Assembly: GCF_027887165.1 (NCBI RefSeq)
Contig: NC_077227.1
Coordinates: 536,584,293-536,648,292 of the forward strand
Reading direction: 5' to 3'
Origin: Monodelphis domestica
Taxonomy: Eukaryota > Chordata > Mammalia > Didelphimorphia > Didelphidae
Length of the DNA stretch: 64,000 bases
Positions within the stretch are counted from its first letter, which is position 1. Each line of letters opens with the position of its first letter. The translations under genes and the position numbers were made by a program. Positions 49,415 through 61,399 of the stretch are shown here, piece by piece. The notes under the pieces were generated by a model, which was given only the letters and a program-made list of their open reading frames with translations, had not been told where the DNA came from and did no database searches.

Positions 49415-49745
49415 ATTCTGTTTGTAGCCATTCATTGCAAGTTTAGCTTGAATTAGAGCATTTTGGGGGACCAGTAACTTAATTCCTGCTAGAGTTTTTA
49501 AATATGTTTTAAGACTAGGCCTGGCACAAATGCAACAATATGGAAGACTAAGAGATGGGGTCACACTTATCTGTGTTCCTATGGAAACTATTTGAATATT
49601 TGTTTTATATGAATTTTTATTCACTTTTCAAATATGCTTCTAAAGATTACCCCTCAGCTGCTATGCAAGCATTTGTAGCTTGTACAATGGCAGAATTGAG
49701 CTTAGTGTTGTGACCTGTTTTAAAATAAAAGTATATTGAAATAAT
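49415..49745 (+). other. ODC1: ODC1 3' UTR and main poly(A) signal
   Basis: AATAAA at 49724-49729 follows about 310 bp of 3' UTR, so cleavage is expected near 49745. A further AATAAA lies at 50397-50402, followed by a T run and a GT-rich stretch, and could serve as a distal site. I recall placental ODC1 using more than one site; distal use here is not shown. Confidence 0.75.
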
Positions 49746-49749
49746 TAGG

Positions 49750-51140
49750 TATCGGGAAATTCTTATGGTCATTCAAAACTGGTTTACATATGATGCCATT
49801 AAGACAAGTAACCGTAAATACATAGAATGAATTGAATTTCTTTAATCGAGGGTGCCAGCCAAGGATTTCTTCTAGTTGGGGTGAGGGTAGTATAGGAGTG
49901 CGTGTATATTTTGAATTCTCATTGTAGCGTCTCTGTCAAGGTCTAAGGCATTATTCTGTACTTGAGGACCCAAAGATGTCAGAATGAGTTCCAATTTTCT
50001 AGCCTGCCTTTTTGTAAGTAATGGTTAGGGAAGGCTATCAGGTGGAAAGTAAAAGGATTGAGACCTCATTGAGAGCTAAAACTTCAAGCATTTTCTACTG
50101 CCAAACAGTCCTTACTTGTAACTAAAAAGTCATAACTGATGACCTAAGTCAATTGGCTGTTATCTAATGGAGAGCTAATGTCCTTGCATACTTAATTTTT
50201 GAGGTAATGGGACATCATTATGTAGGCAATAAGATAATTTGAGTCAAAGCAAAAAAGGTGCATTATGACTTATGTCATTGCTTGCTTAGATGGTAAACCC
50301 CAATTTCTTCCTCTCCTTCCTTCTCCCTAACTTTGCTACTGGGATTAGTAACAGTTGCAGATTAAATTAGGAAATGTAAACTGTTTGTCAAGTGACAATA
50401 AATTCAACAGCAGTAATTTTTTTTTTGGTGTTGTAGGTGTTTACCCTTAATTGCATCTTATATGTGTTACATTTTTGATGGCTCTTGACTTTTAGTGAAG
50501 GAGAACACTAACTCAGGACCTCCTCTACACAAGAATCTAAATATTGTTTTCAGAATCCAGACTTGGGCCCCCAAAGACAAAAACTAGTAAAGTAATCCTT
50601 AATGGTGGGTACTGAATTAACTAGATATTAATAGCACAATTAATGTCCTCAAAGCCTTGTGAAAGTATATAATCAAGGATTATATAGAAAGAAACGGAAC
50701 TTGTTTCTTTGCCAGATCTCAGGTCTGGTCTAGCACACCTTTCTCCTTTATGACTCCACATGCAAAGCTTTACATGCTGGGCAAAACACTGGATGTTCTA
50801 TAAATAAATCTCAGCAGAGTTTTTACAAACTCATGTTGAAGACAACCTGGTCTTTGGAGAATGGCAAGAGAAATGGAACGCACCCAAATGATCATTTGGT
50901 CCCCTACTCCAAAAACATGTATTCCCATTGTGTGAAATTAATATCACATGTGCAGTAAGTCAGCATGGATACCTGGAGTCCTAACCTCCGGAGTGGGGCC
51001 AGGATCCAGTCTGAGAGTCCCAGTGGGAGTTACAGCACTGGCCTAAGAGCCTTCCTTTTTGGCTGAGTCTTTCCTCTGGAGTGGCTTAATGCTCTGTCTG
51101 AACCTTGGCTGGGAACTGGATCCAGAAGCATGGGAGTAGG
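49750..51140. other. Gene-free stretch downstream of ODC1
   Basis: It contains the possible distal ODC1 poly(A) signal at 50397-50402 and a further AATAAA near 50807. No coding sequence or named repeat is evident. Confidence 0.5.
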
Positions 51141-51147
51141 GTTTTTT

Positions 51148-51343
51148 TTTTTTAATCCTTACCTTCTGTCTTGGAATTAATACTGTATATTGGTTCCAAG
51201 GCAGAAGAGTGGTAAGGCCTAGGCAATGGGGGTTAAGTGACTTACCCAGAGTAACACAGCTGGGAAGTGTCTGAGGCCAGATTTGAACCTAGGACCTCCT
51301 GTCTCTAGGCCTGGCTCTCAATCCACCGAGCTACCCAGCTTTT
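51148..51343 (-). repeat. WSINE-like SINE, antisense, near full length
   Basis: In reverse: AGCTGGGTAGCTCGGTGG, CTCAGACACTTCCCAGCTG, then CTTACCACTCTTCTGCCTTG and GGTAAGGATT with a poly(A). Confidence 0.9.
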
Positions 51344-51906
51344 TTTTTTAGGGCAACCTGGTACTTTTTTAAAAATCTTTTACTAACAATTATAATTTAA
51401 TATATAGTCTTCAAAATTAATTTGAATTATTCCCCACAATGGGAAGGGAGGTTTATTAGAACCATGTGCAGCCACACACATATTGCATACCCATTTTGAT
51501 TCCTCCTCCATACAGAAGTCTTACATTTCCAAGATACAAATATTGGCTGATCAGAAGTGGCATGCTTCCTAAATAGGCCAGAAATGAGCTTCAACTTGGA
51601 TAGCATGAGCTATTGGGCCACATCCTGTTCCCCAGAGGGCTGGCAGCCCTTTGCAAGCCTCTGAGCAATGAGCCAGTTGAGGTATTGAAACTCTGTAAAT
51701 GTCCCTCTGTGTTAGTGCTGCTCTGTCTCTTCCCTCCACAGAAATGTTCCGTGCCAGTCTGGGCTGCTTTCTTGAAAGAATAGAAACGATAAGAAATGAA
51801 GGCTGAGAGGATAAGCTCACGTCTGTAAAAACTACCCGCTCCCTTGGCTGGGTTAGGTCAAAGCCCTTATGGGAGGAGGGAGCTCCTTGGGCTTGCTGAG
51901 TCAATG

Positions 51907-52117
51907 AGGGGGGCACGGTGCAGTGGAGAGTGGTCTGGGCCTGCAGTCAAGTGGCCCCCAAGTCCAAATGTGGGCCTCAGTCATGAACTGTGGCCCTGTG
52001 GGCAAGTCATAACCATGTTTGCCTCAGATGGAGATAGCAAACCACTAGAGCATCTTTGCCAAGAAACCCCAAATGTGGATCCCCACAAAGGGGACATGAC
52101 TAGAAAGCCTGGTTAAC
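51907..52117 (+). repeat. MAR1-type SINE, shortened
   Basis: GGCACGGTGCAGTGGAGAG head, GTGGGCAAGTCATAACC and TTTGCCAAGAAACCCCAAAT tail. Confidence 0.78.
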
Positions 52118-52398
52118 AACATAAACATGATCTGCTTCTTAGGGAGCAGAAGGGACATGGAGGCCTGTGTCAGGACCTAAAGAAAGCTCTCATACTCAGC
52201 AGAGAACTGTTTTTCCCCAATATATACTCCCAAACCAGTTAGCCTTCCAGCTCTAGGAATCCCATTCACTTATTGTAGGGCATTTGCGATGAACCTATTC
52301 CAAGTCTAGATTTCCATTATTAATTCTGTGTCGTACAAAGTTGACAGGACAATATTGCCCACAACGAGGGAGAGAAGCAATTAGAAGTCACTGCCTAT

Positions 52399-53076
52399 TG
52401 TGATATGGAAATCACTTTAAAAGACTGATATATATTAAGGTCGCCAAGGAATTCAGCTATGTAATGCCTAAATGAAAACTCAAGTCAGCTGTCAACCTTT
52501 TTTTATGGTGTTGTAATTACGAACAGGAGGAAGAAAGTATTAGAGGGGGAGAGAGGGAAAAGGGAGAGAAGGAAATAGGGCTTAAACACCCCCTCTGCTT
52601 AGGCTGAGCTAAAGGCCCAAGGCCCTGGATAGCTGAGGCAAAGAAAAGAGATCAGTCCCTATCACTCATGTGACCAAAATGGAGACACAGTCTGTGGGCT
52701 CCTCCACTCGAAGCACCAGCTGCAACCACCCCTCTCTCTACACAGGAAGTCCCCAGAACTCCTGAGCTGTCCTCTACCTCACTTCCTGCACCTCACATGT
52801 GCCAATGGTGGCTCTAGCTTCACTTGGGACAGCCCAGAGGTCTGTCCTTTTTGCACATGTCTGTTGAAGGCCATATTCTCAAATAATTAAATCTTGAGTT
52901 TTGCTGCAGCCTTTCCTGATCTTGTTACCCTGAGTAGGGTGGAGATTTTAGTTTCTTTAGTTTCTTAGACTTGATTCTATCATTCCAAGTATCTCCATTG
53001 TTATTGATCAGGAAATAGCCAAATCCCATCTTCTAAAGAATGGTCTGAATAGGGTTGAGTAGTTTTGAAATTCACA
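52399..53076 (+). mobile_element. Solo LTR, copy 4 of four
   Basis: It starts TGTGATATGG and ends GAAATTCACA, like copy 1. The flanks CTAT (left) and ATAT (right) agree at three of four bases, so the duplication has probably aged. The GA-rich segment is short and imperfect and the poly(A) region is single. Confidence 0.82.
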
Positions 53077-53259
53077 ATATGAAAATTCATCTTCCTGAGC
53101 ACCCATTGCATCCTCTTCCAAATAAAGTCCTTCCCAAACTGGCCTAAAAGTTGGTGGGCACTCATCGGCTCTGAGAGGGACCCTGGTTGGGAAAAAGGCA
53201 CAGTGGAGCTTCCCAAGGCAGGGATAGAGTGCAACGTGCCTCATAAAGAACAGCTAAGG

Positions 53260-53425
53260 AGGGGCGGCGTGGTAGCATAGTGGAGAGAGTACCAGGCTTG
53301 GGGGATGGAGGTGCTGGGTTCAGATGCTAATGTGATCCTGGCCAAGTAGCTGAACCCCACTTGCCTGGGCCCTTGCTGCCCATCTGCGTTAGAACTGATT
53401 ATGAGAAGGCAAAAGTTTTTTAAAA
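53260..53425 (+). repeat. tRNA-type SINE
   Basis: GGCGTGGTAGCATAGTGGAG, GGGTTCAGATGCTAATG and CCTGGCCAAGTAGCTGAACC; an A-rich end follows. Confidence 0.72.
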
Positions 53426-54271
53426 ATTGCTCACAGCTCACAAAGGAAGTGATTATTTTCCAAGACCAACTGAGATAGGGCTTAAGGGCTGCTATGGAGG
53501 ATTCCATAGAACAGACCTTGGCAAAGGAGTGAAATTAGGTAGAGGGGAAGGAAGAATCTCAAAGTTTAGGCTGCTTTGATTTTTGCCACTTGTGGGTTTG
53601 TTTTTTTAAATAACAGTATTTTACATCAATTCTTCTGGCAAGGCACTAGATCATCTCGGTGAAACTAAAAATAAAGTCTTCATTGAAAATATTCCATAAA
53701 GTGCCTGTGGGCAGCCAGATCAGAGAGGCAGAAGTTTTTAAAACTTACTGACACAGCTAGAAAGTAATGATATCTCCCATTTCTCAAAGAAAAGAAGCAA
53801 CCCAGCAGAGGCTAAAAAGGATGTCCAATGAGCTACCTAGATGCTAGAGGGGCATAGCCACCAGGATGCGGAGCCCTCAGTGGCAGAACCGGAACGAGAT
53901 TCTAGGCTTCCAGATGCTACACTAAACCCAATGATCCTTCCATGGCTCCAGCTGTAGTAATAAACCACCATGAAGTTATGCTATTGCTGCTCAGTCCTCA
54001 ACTTTGTTCCCTGATCAGTGGCTCCCATGTGGAAGACAAACAGGTTTAGAGGTATGTATAGACTTTGTATGTGGAAGCAAACCCCTTGTTACATGTAGAA
54101 ATAGAGACACATCAGAACTCCCTTTCTAACAGGCACATGCTATCAGCAATCTGAATGATGATTACAGGAATATTGGTTTCCATTTGTAAAGCATTTCCGA
54201 GTTTACAAAATTAAAACAAAAAAACCAAATACAAAGAAAAATATTAAAAAATACAAAGAAATACAAAAATA

Positions 54272-54410
54272 ATCAAAACCCCCAGCTTCTGTCTTAGAAT
54301 AAATTCTTAAATATTGGTCCTAAGGCAGACAAGTGGTAAGGGCTAGGCAATGGGAGTTAAATGACTTGCCCAGGGTCACACAGCTGGGAAGTGTCTGAGG
54401 CCAGATATAA
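54272..54410 (-). repeat. WSINE-like SINE, antisense, head missing
   Basis: Tail-to-middle portion only: ATTGGTCCTAAGGCAGACAA, GACTTGCCCAGGGTCACACA, ending at GAGGCCAGAT next to another copy. Confidence 0.82.
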
Positions 54411-54415
54411 CAATT

Positions 54416-54606
54416 TTTTTTTTTAAACCCTGACCTTCAGTCTTAAAATCAATATTAAGTATCGGCTTCTAGGCAGAAGAGAGGTAAGGCTTAGGGCAAT
54501 TGTGACTTGCTGAGTGTCACAAAGGAAATGTCTAAGGCCAATTTTGAACCCAGGTCCTCCTGACTCCAGGCCTGGAGCTCTATCCACCGTGCTAACTAGC
54601 TGTCCA
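54416..54606 (-). repeat. WSINE-like SINE, antisense, adjacent second copy
   Basis: It runs from a poly(T) through CTAGGCAGAAGAGAGGTAAG to CAGGCCTGGAGCTCTATCC. It directly abuts the previous copy in the same orientation, so one probably inserted into the A-tail or body of the other. Confidence 0.82.
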
Positions 54607-54776
54607 CAAGATGTTTTTTCTTGTAAGGGCTCTGTGAGGTAGGCAGGACTGGTGAGAAAACTGAGGATCTGAGATAATAAGAGATTCTCCAACATCACAC
54701 TGAACGGGGACTCCTCTTTCCTGCAAGCCCTGTTGCGTTCACATTTGTAGGTATCCTGTGAAGATCAAATGAGATT

Positions 54777-55678
54777 TGAGGTCTCCTATCTAAAATAGAT
54801 AGATAACTGTCAAATGTGTAAGAATGGGAGCCATGCCCCAATCGATAACTGGGTAAAAGATAGGAACAGAAAGTTTTGGGACGAAGAAATCAGCTATATA
54901 TAACCATATGAAAAAAATGTGCTAGATTAGTATTAATGAGAAACAACTCTGAGGGATCATCTCACCTAGTGATCAAATCACTCAGGGTGATTTGATCAAT
55001 ATAAGAAAAAACCTGGGAAAGGTTTAGTGAAAAAGAGATTATATGGAACTTAAAGAAGATAAGGCTATCAGGAGAGGGCAATGGGAAAAGATTGGCTAAA
55101 ATAATAAATTTATTATTTGTAAACTATAAAAGGACAAAATGACAAATGTTGGGGGGGGTGGAGACCATGGTGTCCACTGTTGGTGGAACTGTGAGCTGAT
55201 CCAACCATTGTGAGCAATACCACTATTCGGCTCATTTCCTAAGGTGACCAGGGAGAAAGAAAAAGAACCTAAAAATAGTTATAGCCGCTCTCTTTGTGGC
55301 GGCAAAGAACTGGACATGGACGCCCAGCAACTGGGGCATGGCTACACAGGTTGTGGCATATAATTGTGGCAGAATTCTGCTGCACCGTAAGAAATGATGA
55401 GAAGGTTAATTTTAGAAAAAACATGGAAGACCTCCCTGAAAGGATGGAGTGAAACAAGCAGAACCAAGAGAGCATTCTAAACAGTAACAGAAATCTTGTT
55501 TGAAGAATGACTTGTATATGACCACCTCCGGAGAAAGATCTGATCAATAGAAATCAGTAAGACGGTTTTACATATCCGTATGTCCTTTTTGCCAAGTGAT
55601 GCCTTTTCTAACAGGGGAGGAAAGGGAGGGAGTTAACTGGGTATTTTAATGTAACAAATAAATTTAAAAAAAAGAAAA
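54777..55678 (+). mobile_element. LINE-1 3' fragment with target duplication
   Basis: AACTCTGAGGGATCATCTCA, GTTGGTGGAACTGTGAGCTG and TTGTGGCATATAATTGTGG follow the ORF2 end. It closes with an AAATAAATTTAAAAAAAAG tail. AAGATCAAATGAG flanks it at about 54764 and 55679. A middle stretch (54985-55110) is not LINE-1-like and may be a later insert. Confidence 0.82.
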
Positions 55679-55689
55679 AAGATCAAATG

Positions 55690-56970
55690 AGGTCATAGGT
55701 ATTCAAATATCTCATTGCTAGGGCCTCCTTGTCCCTACAGCATATAGAATCATACTCTCCCCCCAATATATAATCCCAAACCAGTTAGCATTTGCTAGTC
55801 CAGTTCAAGGAATCGGCCAATCAATAGACGTTCATTGTTATTAACGTCCTGCAAGCCTACATTGTCACTAGACAGGAGAGTCACTGTTACTCCTGACTGA
55901 GGAGGCATCCTCGCTCTCTTCCACTGGTTTGGTTTTGGTTCATTCCATGATGTACAAAGTTGACCGTCCAATTGCCTTCAATTAATCAGATTAATATTGC
56001 ATTGGAAGGTAAAGGGGAAGGCAGGGTAGGGAGGGAAAAACCAATGAAAAGTCCCTGCCTATGAAAATCCACTCTCCCTCATGTATCTAGCCAATGCAGC
56101 CTCTTCCAGATAAATCGCCACAAATATAATTAGCCTAAAAGACTTCGGTGGGTGCTTGTCAGATCTGGTGGGTGTGGCGGTTCTTAACTTGGAAAAAAAG
56201 CACCATAGACTATTTGAGCAATCCTCTGTGAGTTATAAAACCCAGGACTCATATGTGTATTATCAGATTTGTGAGGGAAATGGCATCATTAAAATTTCAG
56301 GTGGCCATCATCAAATGGTTTTTGTGATTCCTGCATTATATGTTTTGGGGGGGATGTTATATAGTTCTACATCATACTTTTAAGTTATTATTCTGATAAG
56401 ATATTTTGTTCTTCAAAATGAATTTATTATTTTATCTAGTTCTATATAATATATCTGATAATTCTATTGATAGAAAAATACATTTATAAATTAAAAAAAA
56501 TTCAGGTGGCAACCTGTTGTTTTTTGGTTTAGCAGATGATAACTATATGAAAATATGGTTATTTTAGCAGATAGCAGATAACCAATAAAAATGATTTAGC
56601 AGAGAAGCGATAGGAAGCAAGCAGGAGTGTTGGAGTCTCAGGGTCTGAGTTCTAATCTTGGCATCGTCACTCTGTGCCATTGGAAAAGTCGCTTCCCTGG
56701 GTCAGGGGGGAAAGGATGACCTCTAAGATGTGTCCCAGCTTAGAAAAGCTCAGCACTTTGTTACATGAAGGGTTACATAATAGTCCAGAGGTCATCTCTT
56801 GTTCAGACTTCTCACTTATAGCTAAAGAAAGTGAGTCCCAGTTAAGTCAACTTAAGTTATCTAAAGTCACACAGGAAGTGACAGGGGTGGGGTTTCAACA
56901 GAGCTCTAGTTAATAATTTCATAAAGGAATATTGAGGGAATTACTTGGCAAAGTATAAAGTGCAATAATG
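55690..56970. other. Gene-free stretch
   Basis: A MIR-type relic at about 56760-56915 (CCAGAGGTCATCTCTTG, AAGTCACACAGGAAGTGACA). The rest is unassigned AT-rich DNA. Confidence 0.5.
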
Positions 56971-56977
56971 GCATGAT

Positions 56978-57180
56978 GAGGGCAGCTGGGTGGCTCAGTG
57001 GACTGAGAACCAGGACCAAAGATGAGAGGTCCTGGGTTCAAATATGACCTCAGATTCTTCCCAGCTGTGTGACCCTGAGCAAGTCACTTAACCCCCATAG
57101 CCCAGCCCTTACCACTCTTCTGCCTTGGAACCCATGCACAGTATTGATTCTCAGAAGGAGGGGAAGGGTTTTTATAAAAA
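56978..57180 (+). repeat. WSINE-like SINE, near full length
   Basis: GGCAGCTGGGTGGCTCAGTG, CTGGGTTCAAATATGACC, TTACCACTCTTCTGCCTTGG and ACAGTATTGATTCTCAG, then an A/T-rich tail. Confidence 0.9.
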
Positions 57181-57470
57181 TACTAATATGATGACGACAA
57201 GGGGCTGCTCTCCAGTTCCCCAGTGGACCTTGTGGAGGTCCCCTTCTCACTTGCCTCATGAAATCAGCAGCACTGCCACTGACCACTAGATGGCAGGACC
57301 ACCTCACAGTAATGAGTGATTCGGAGACTGAAAATGTCCAGTCCCAGGATCCTCAGAGTCCAAAGAGACTAGAGGTGATGACAGCAGCAGCTCCTACTTC
57401 TACAGCACTTAGGGATTACAAAAGCTTTTTCTCAAAAAACGATGCGAGTGGAAATAGGTTTTGAACAGTG

Positions 57471-57505
57471 ATAAAATAAAATAAAATAAAATAAAATAAA
57501 ATAAA
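57471..57505. repeat. (ATAAA)n microsatellite
   Basis: Seven pentanucleotide units. Confidence 0.95.
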
Positions 57506-57959
57506 GCATCTCTGATCAGGAAAAAACAACTATGCGAGGCAGAAAGGATCTGGTCAGGGTGTGCAGCAGTTGTCACTTGTTAAATAATCCAGGTGAACAT
57601 GGATACACAACGTGTACTGGACACGCATCTAGTCTAGTGCCTGATTTATTGCTTTCTGGATTATCTAGCCTTGAGAATGTTAAGGTACTCCAACTCTAAA
57701 GCCACTGCAGAGAAATGGAGAAGGAAGATAGCAGGAGAGAAACAGGGCTCTCCATATACCACCTACTGCTTGGAAACCTAGGATGCAAGGTTAAATCTAG
57801 CTCCAGATGCTGCTGTGGCTGATGCCTGATGAAAAAAGGAGAACCGGGAGACAGGGCTGTCTCTGTCTCTGTCTCTTTGTCTATCTCTCTCTCTCTGATA
57901 TATGTCTGACACTCCTCAAAATGGTGATCAAACTACCTGAATGTAGTGAAAAGAGATAG

Positions 57960-58140
57960 AATACCAGCATCTTTGCTTCTTTGTTGTGTAGCCTTTGGCA
58001 AAGACTCTTCCTCTCTCTGGATCTAGATTTCCTTCCCTGTAAAGTATTAATATTTGTACCATTTATCTCATGAAGTCTATTTTGAACCCCAAATGAGGTA
58101 ATAAATGGTAAAGGACTTGGTAAATTTTAAGGCACAATAG
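57960..58140 (+). repeat. MIR relic
   Basis: GTGTAGCCTTTGGCAAAGAC, TTTCCTTCCCTGTAAAGTAT and AATGGTAAAGGACTTGG. Confidence 0.6.
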
Positions 58141-58159
58141 AAAATGAAGGATTATTGTT

Positions 58160-58348
58160 ATTCTTTAAAACCCTTTCCTTCCATCATAGAATCAACATTG
58201 TACATTGGTGCCAAGGCAGAAGAGCACGAAAGGCTAGGCAGTGGGGTTAGGTGATTGTCCCAGGGTCACACAGTTAGGAAGTATCTGAGGCTAGGTTTGA
58301 ACCCAGGGTCTGGCCCTCAATTCACTGAACCACCTAGCTATCCCTAGG
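58160..58348 (-). repeat. WSINE-like SINE, antisense, near full length
   Basis: In reverse: GGATAGCTAGGTGGTTCAGT, ACCTAGCCTCAGATACTTCC, TGTGACCCTGGGACAATCAC, with the TTGGCACCAATG tail. Confidence 0.87.
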
Positions 58349-58739
58349 ATTAACATTGTTACCATTAAGGCAACCAACCAACAGCAAAGTAGGAGGCATC
58401 TTGAGGATGGGAAAAGATTGTTGAATGGATTCACTGGCCCTGAGGTCAAATTCTGTCACTTGAGCTCAGTGTGTTTCCTCATCTATAAAATCTCTTTGCC
58501 TCTCTGAAACTGTTTCCTCTGGCTATAAAACGTGGTTAATGATCCTTGTCCTGCCTATGCCACAGGGTGGGAGCAAATGACTTAACAGGATGGTGTCCTG
58601 TAATTCCAAAGGCAGAAATGTGAGGCTGCAAGATGAGCCACAGCTTGTTCACAGGAGGCGCATGTGAGGACTGGGCACCAGAGGGCAGTAGGGAGCACAA
58701 GATTATGCGCCATCTTTTGCTGGCCAGTTCAATTTGTGA

Positions 58740-58832
58740 GTGAATGAAGAGAGAAGAGGGAGGGGAAGAGAGAGAAAGAGAGAAAGAGAGACAGACAGAT
58801 AGAGACAGAGAGAAAGACAGAGACAGAGAGAG

Positions 58833-58924
<92 letters not shown>
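58740..58924. repeat. GA-rich tract ending in a perfect (GA)n run
   Basis: Interrupted GAGA/GACA units from 58740 lead into about 43 perfect GA units at 58838-58924. Confidence 0.95.
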
Positions 58925-58926
<2 letters not shown>

Positions 58927-59205
58927 ATTTTAGGGAGAAAACAGGGAGATGGGACAAAAAAGATGAACAGAAAGGCTTCTTAAGGATCTCCATCCAGTTC
59001 ATAAGAACAATGAATGCAAACACTTACACTCCAAACAGCTGCCAAGCTACCTTAATCCAGTCAACACAGCCTTTCATCTTTCTGGGCAAAGGGGGATTCT
59101 CTATGAACAGACTATTTTAGCTGAAACCCCCCTCTTGACTTTTCAATTCTGTTCCCTCTGGCTTCTGCCTCTCCTCTTACAATATCTACTCATGACTGCA
59201 GGGCA

Positions 59206-59392
59206 GAGGGGCAGCTGGGTGGCTCAGTAGTAGAGAACCAAACTGGGTTTAAATCTGGTCTCAGACACTTTCTAGCTGTGTGACTGGGTGAATCATTTAA
59301 AATCCTCATTGGCCAGCCATTACCACTCTTCTGCCTTGGAACCAACATTATCATATTGATCCTAAGACAGAAATAAGGATTAAAAAAAAAAA
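59206..59392 (+). repeat. WSINE-like SINE
   Basis: GGGGCAGCTGGGTGGCTCAG, TTTCTAGCTGTGTGACTGGG, CATTACCACTCTTCTGCCTT and a poly(A) end. Confidence 0.88.
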
Positions 59393-59616
59393 TTAGGGGC
59401 CGGAGGGAAAAGAGAAAATTGATTTTCTCAGATTGAACACAACTTTCACCACTTAGAATGAACACAACTTTCCCTAAAACAGAAGTTTTTAAACATTTTT
59501 TTTTATTACGAATCTCTGGAATTCTGGCCAAGTATAGATTCTTCAGAAGAATGTTTTGTTGTCCATGTTCGCAATTAAAGAACATTTGAAACTTCAGAGT
59601 AAAAATGTGTATGTAT

Positions 59617-59641
59617 ACACACACACACACACACACACACA
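59617..59641. repeat. (AC)n microsatellite
   Basis: Twelve AC units. Confidence 0.9.
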
Positions 59642-59649
59642 TTTTCCCC

Positions 59650-60530
59650 CACATTCATGTTCATGCAACCCCTGACATCTACTGATGAAGGAGAGGCTAT
59701 CAGAGATCATTGAATGCCATATGGGTAAACACGTTATGATGAGAAATCACAGAGAATGGCCTAAGAACGAAGTCAATACATTCCAAGATTTGATGGATGG
59801 TGTCTGAGGCAGGGCCCTAACAGTCGTGGCAGATCTCTTTGGAGCTAGAAGATCTGGACTCAGAATATTCTTGTCACCATCATTTGTTTGGAAAGTTTTT
59901 ATCAAGGCACAGAATACAATTGCCAGTATGGAAACTCTCTTGTAGAAAGTGAAATAAGGCAGATAGAAAGGATTTCAGAGGAAGTGAAGCTCACCTTCAG
60001 GTAGAGTTGGTCATGAAAGAGACCATATTTCAGTTCCACTGTCAACAGACAATTGGGAATGGTGGCAGGAAAACAGGATACTCCAGGAAATTAAGGATCA
60101 TTATAAACTGGCACAATGCTTGGTCTCCTTTCTTCTAGTGGAAGCAATGTTTCCTCTGAAGTTAACTGGGCTTTCCTTGGCTTTTCTTAGTTTGTTTTCT
60201 TAGCTAAGAAGAATGGTTTCCAGATTTGAAAGAACTGATGAAAATAGTTATCAGGAAACTGAGGAAGGAGATGCAGATGGGGGTGACATGGTGAGCAAAT
60301 GCCACAAATATTTTTAAGGACATTCTAAATACAGGGCACTATACTAGGTACATACAAGAAAATAGTCCCTGCCCTCAAGGACCCTAAATTCTAGTGAAGG
60401 AATACATAGGCACATGGATGCCAAAGAGGAAGGTTGTGTCCAGAAATAGAGAAGTTTGAAGGATGGATGTTGAGTTGGTGCCACTGATGGACCATTTAGG
60501 CAGAGATGCCCAGCAGGCATTTGGTATTAA
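59650..60530. other. Gene-free stretch
   Basis: Holds an ancient L2/L3-like relic at 60295-60425 (GGGCACTATACTAGGTACAT, CCCTGCCCTCAAGGACC). Nothing else recognised. Confidence 0.5.
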
Positions 60531-60537
60531 TGGCAAT

Positions 60538-61397
60538 TAATTTCCCTCCCCCCACTCTTCCTGTAGCCAATGCACAATTCCACTGGGTATTACATGTGTC
60601 CTTGATCAGAACCCATTTCCATGTTGTTGATGTTTTCACTAGGATGTTCATTCAGAGTCAACATCCCCAACCATCTCCCCCTTGACCCATGTGATCAAGC
60701 AGTTGTTTTTCTTCTGTGTTTCTGCTCCCACATTTTTTCCTCTGAATGTGGGTAGTGTTTTTTTTCATAGATCCCTCAGAGTTGTTCAGGATCACTGCAT
60801 TGTCACTAATGGAGAAGTCCATTACATTCAATTATACCACTGTGTATCAGTCTCTGTGTACAATGTTCTCCTGGTTCTGCTCCTCTCGCTCTGCATCACT
60901 TCTTGGAGGTTGTTCCAGTCTCCATGGAATTCCTCCACTTTATTGTTCCTTTTAGCACAATAGTATTCCATCACCAACATATACCACAATTTGTTCAGCC
61001 ATTCCTCAATTGAAGGGCATCCTCTCATTTTCCAATTTTCTGCCACCACAAAGAGCGCAGCTAGGAATATTCTTGTACAAGTCTTTTTCCTTATTATCTC
61101 TTTGGGGGACAAACCCAGCAGTGCTATAGCTGGATCAAAGGGCAGACAGTCCTTTATTGCCCTTTGGGCATAGTTCCAAATTGCCCTCCAGAATGGTTGG
61201 ATCAATTCACAACTCCACCAGCAATGAATTACTGTCCCTACTTTGCCACATCCCCTCCAGCATTCATTACTTATCTTTGCTGTCATGTTAGCCAATCTGC
61301 TAGGTGTGAAGTGATACCTCAGAGTTGTTTTGATTTGCATCTCTCTGATTAGAAGAGATTTAGAGCACTTTTTCATGTGCTTATTAATTAATTTGCT
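60538..61397 (-). mobile_element. LINE-1 ORF2 C-terminus and 3' UTR, 5'-truncated
   Basis: A 182-residue frame (60828-61376) carries [30 protein letters not shown] and [20 protein letters not shown], the LINE-1 ORF2 C-terminal region. It is flanked by TATTAATGG(C/T)AAT at 60525-60537 and 61398-61410. It is younger-looking than the other LINE-1 pieces and open throughout, but lacks the endonuclease and reverse transcriptase. Confidence 0.92.
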
Positions 61398-61399
61398 TA

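Larger units (their letters stand above)
41280..49745 (+). other. ODC1: ODC1 transcription unit (12 exons)
   Basis: The inferred transcript has exons at about 41280-41490, 44731-44867, 45518-45636, 45912-46085, 46254-46426, 46821-46955, 47050-47131, 47367-47450, 48327-48489, 48574-48686, 48773-48987 and 49270 to about 49745. All eleven introns run GT to AG. The first two exons are noncoding, as I recall for placental ODC1, and exon 2 plus the bases before the ATG resemble the placental leader. The start is placed about 30 bp downstream of a TATA box and the end about 16 bp after AATAAA; both are inferred. Intron 1 is about 3.2 kb, and the introns between coding exons run from 84 to 876 bp. 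SINEs sit in introns 2, 5 and 8 but none is in an exon. Confidence 0.93.
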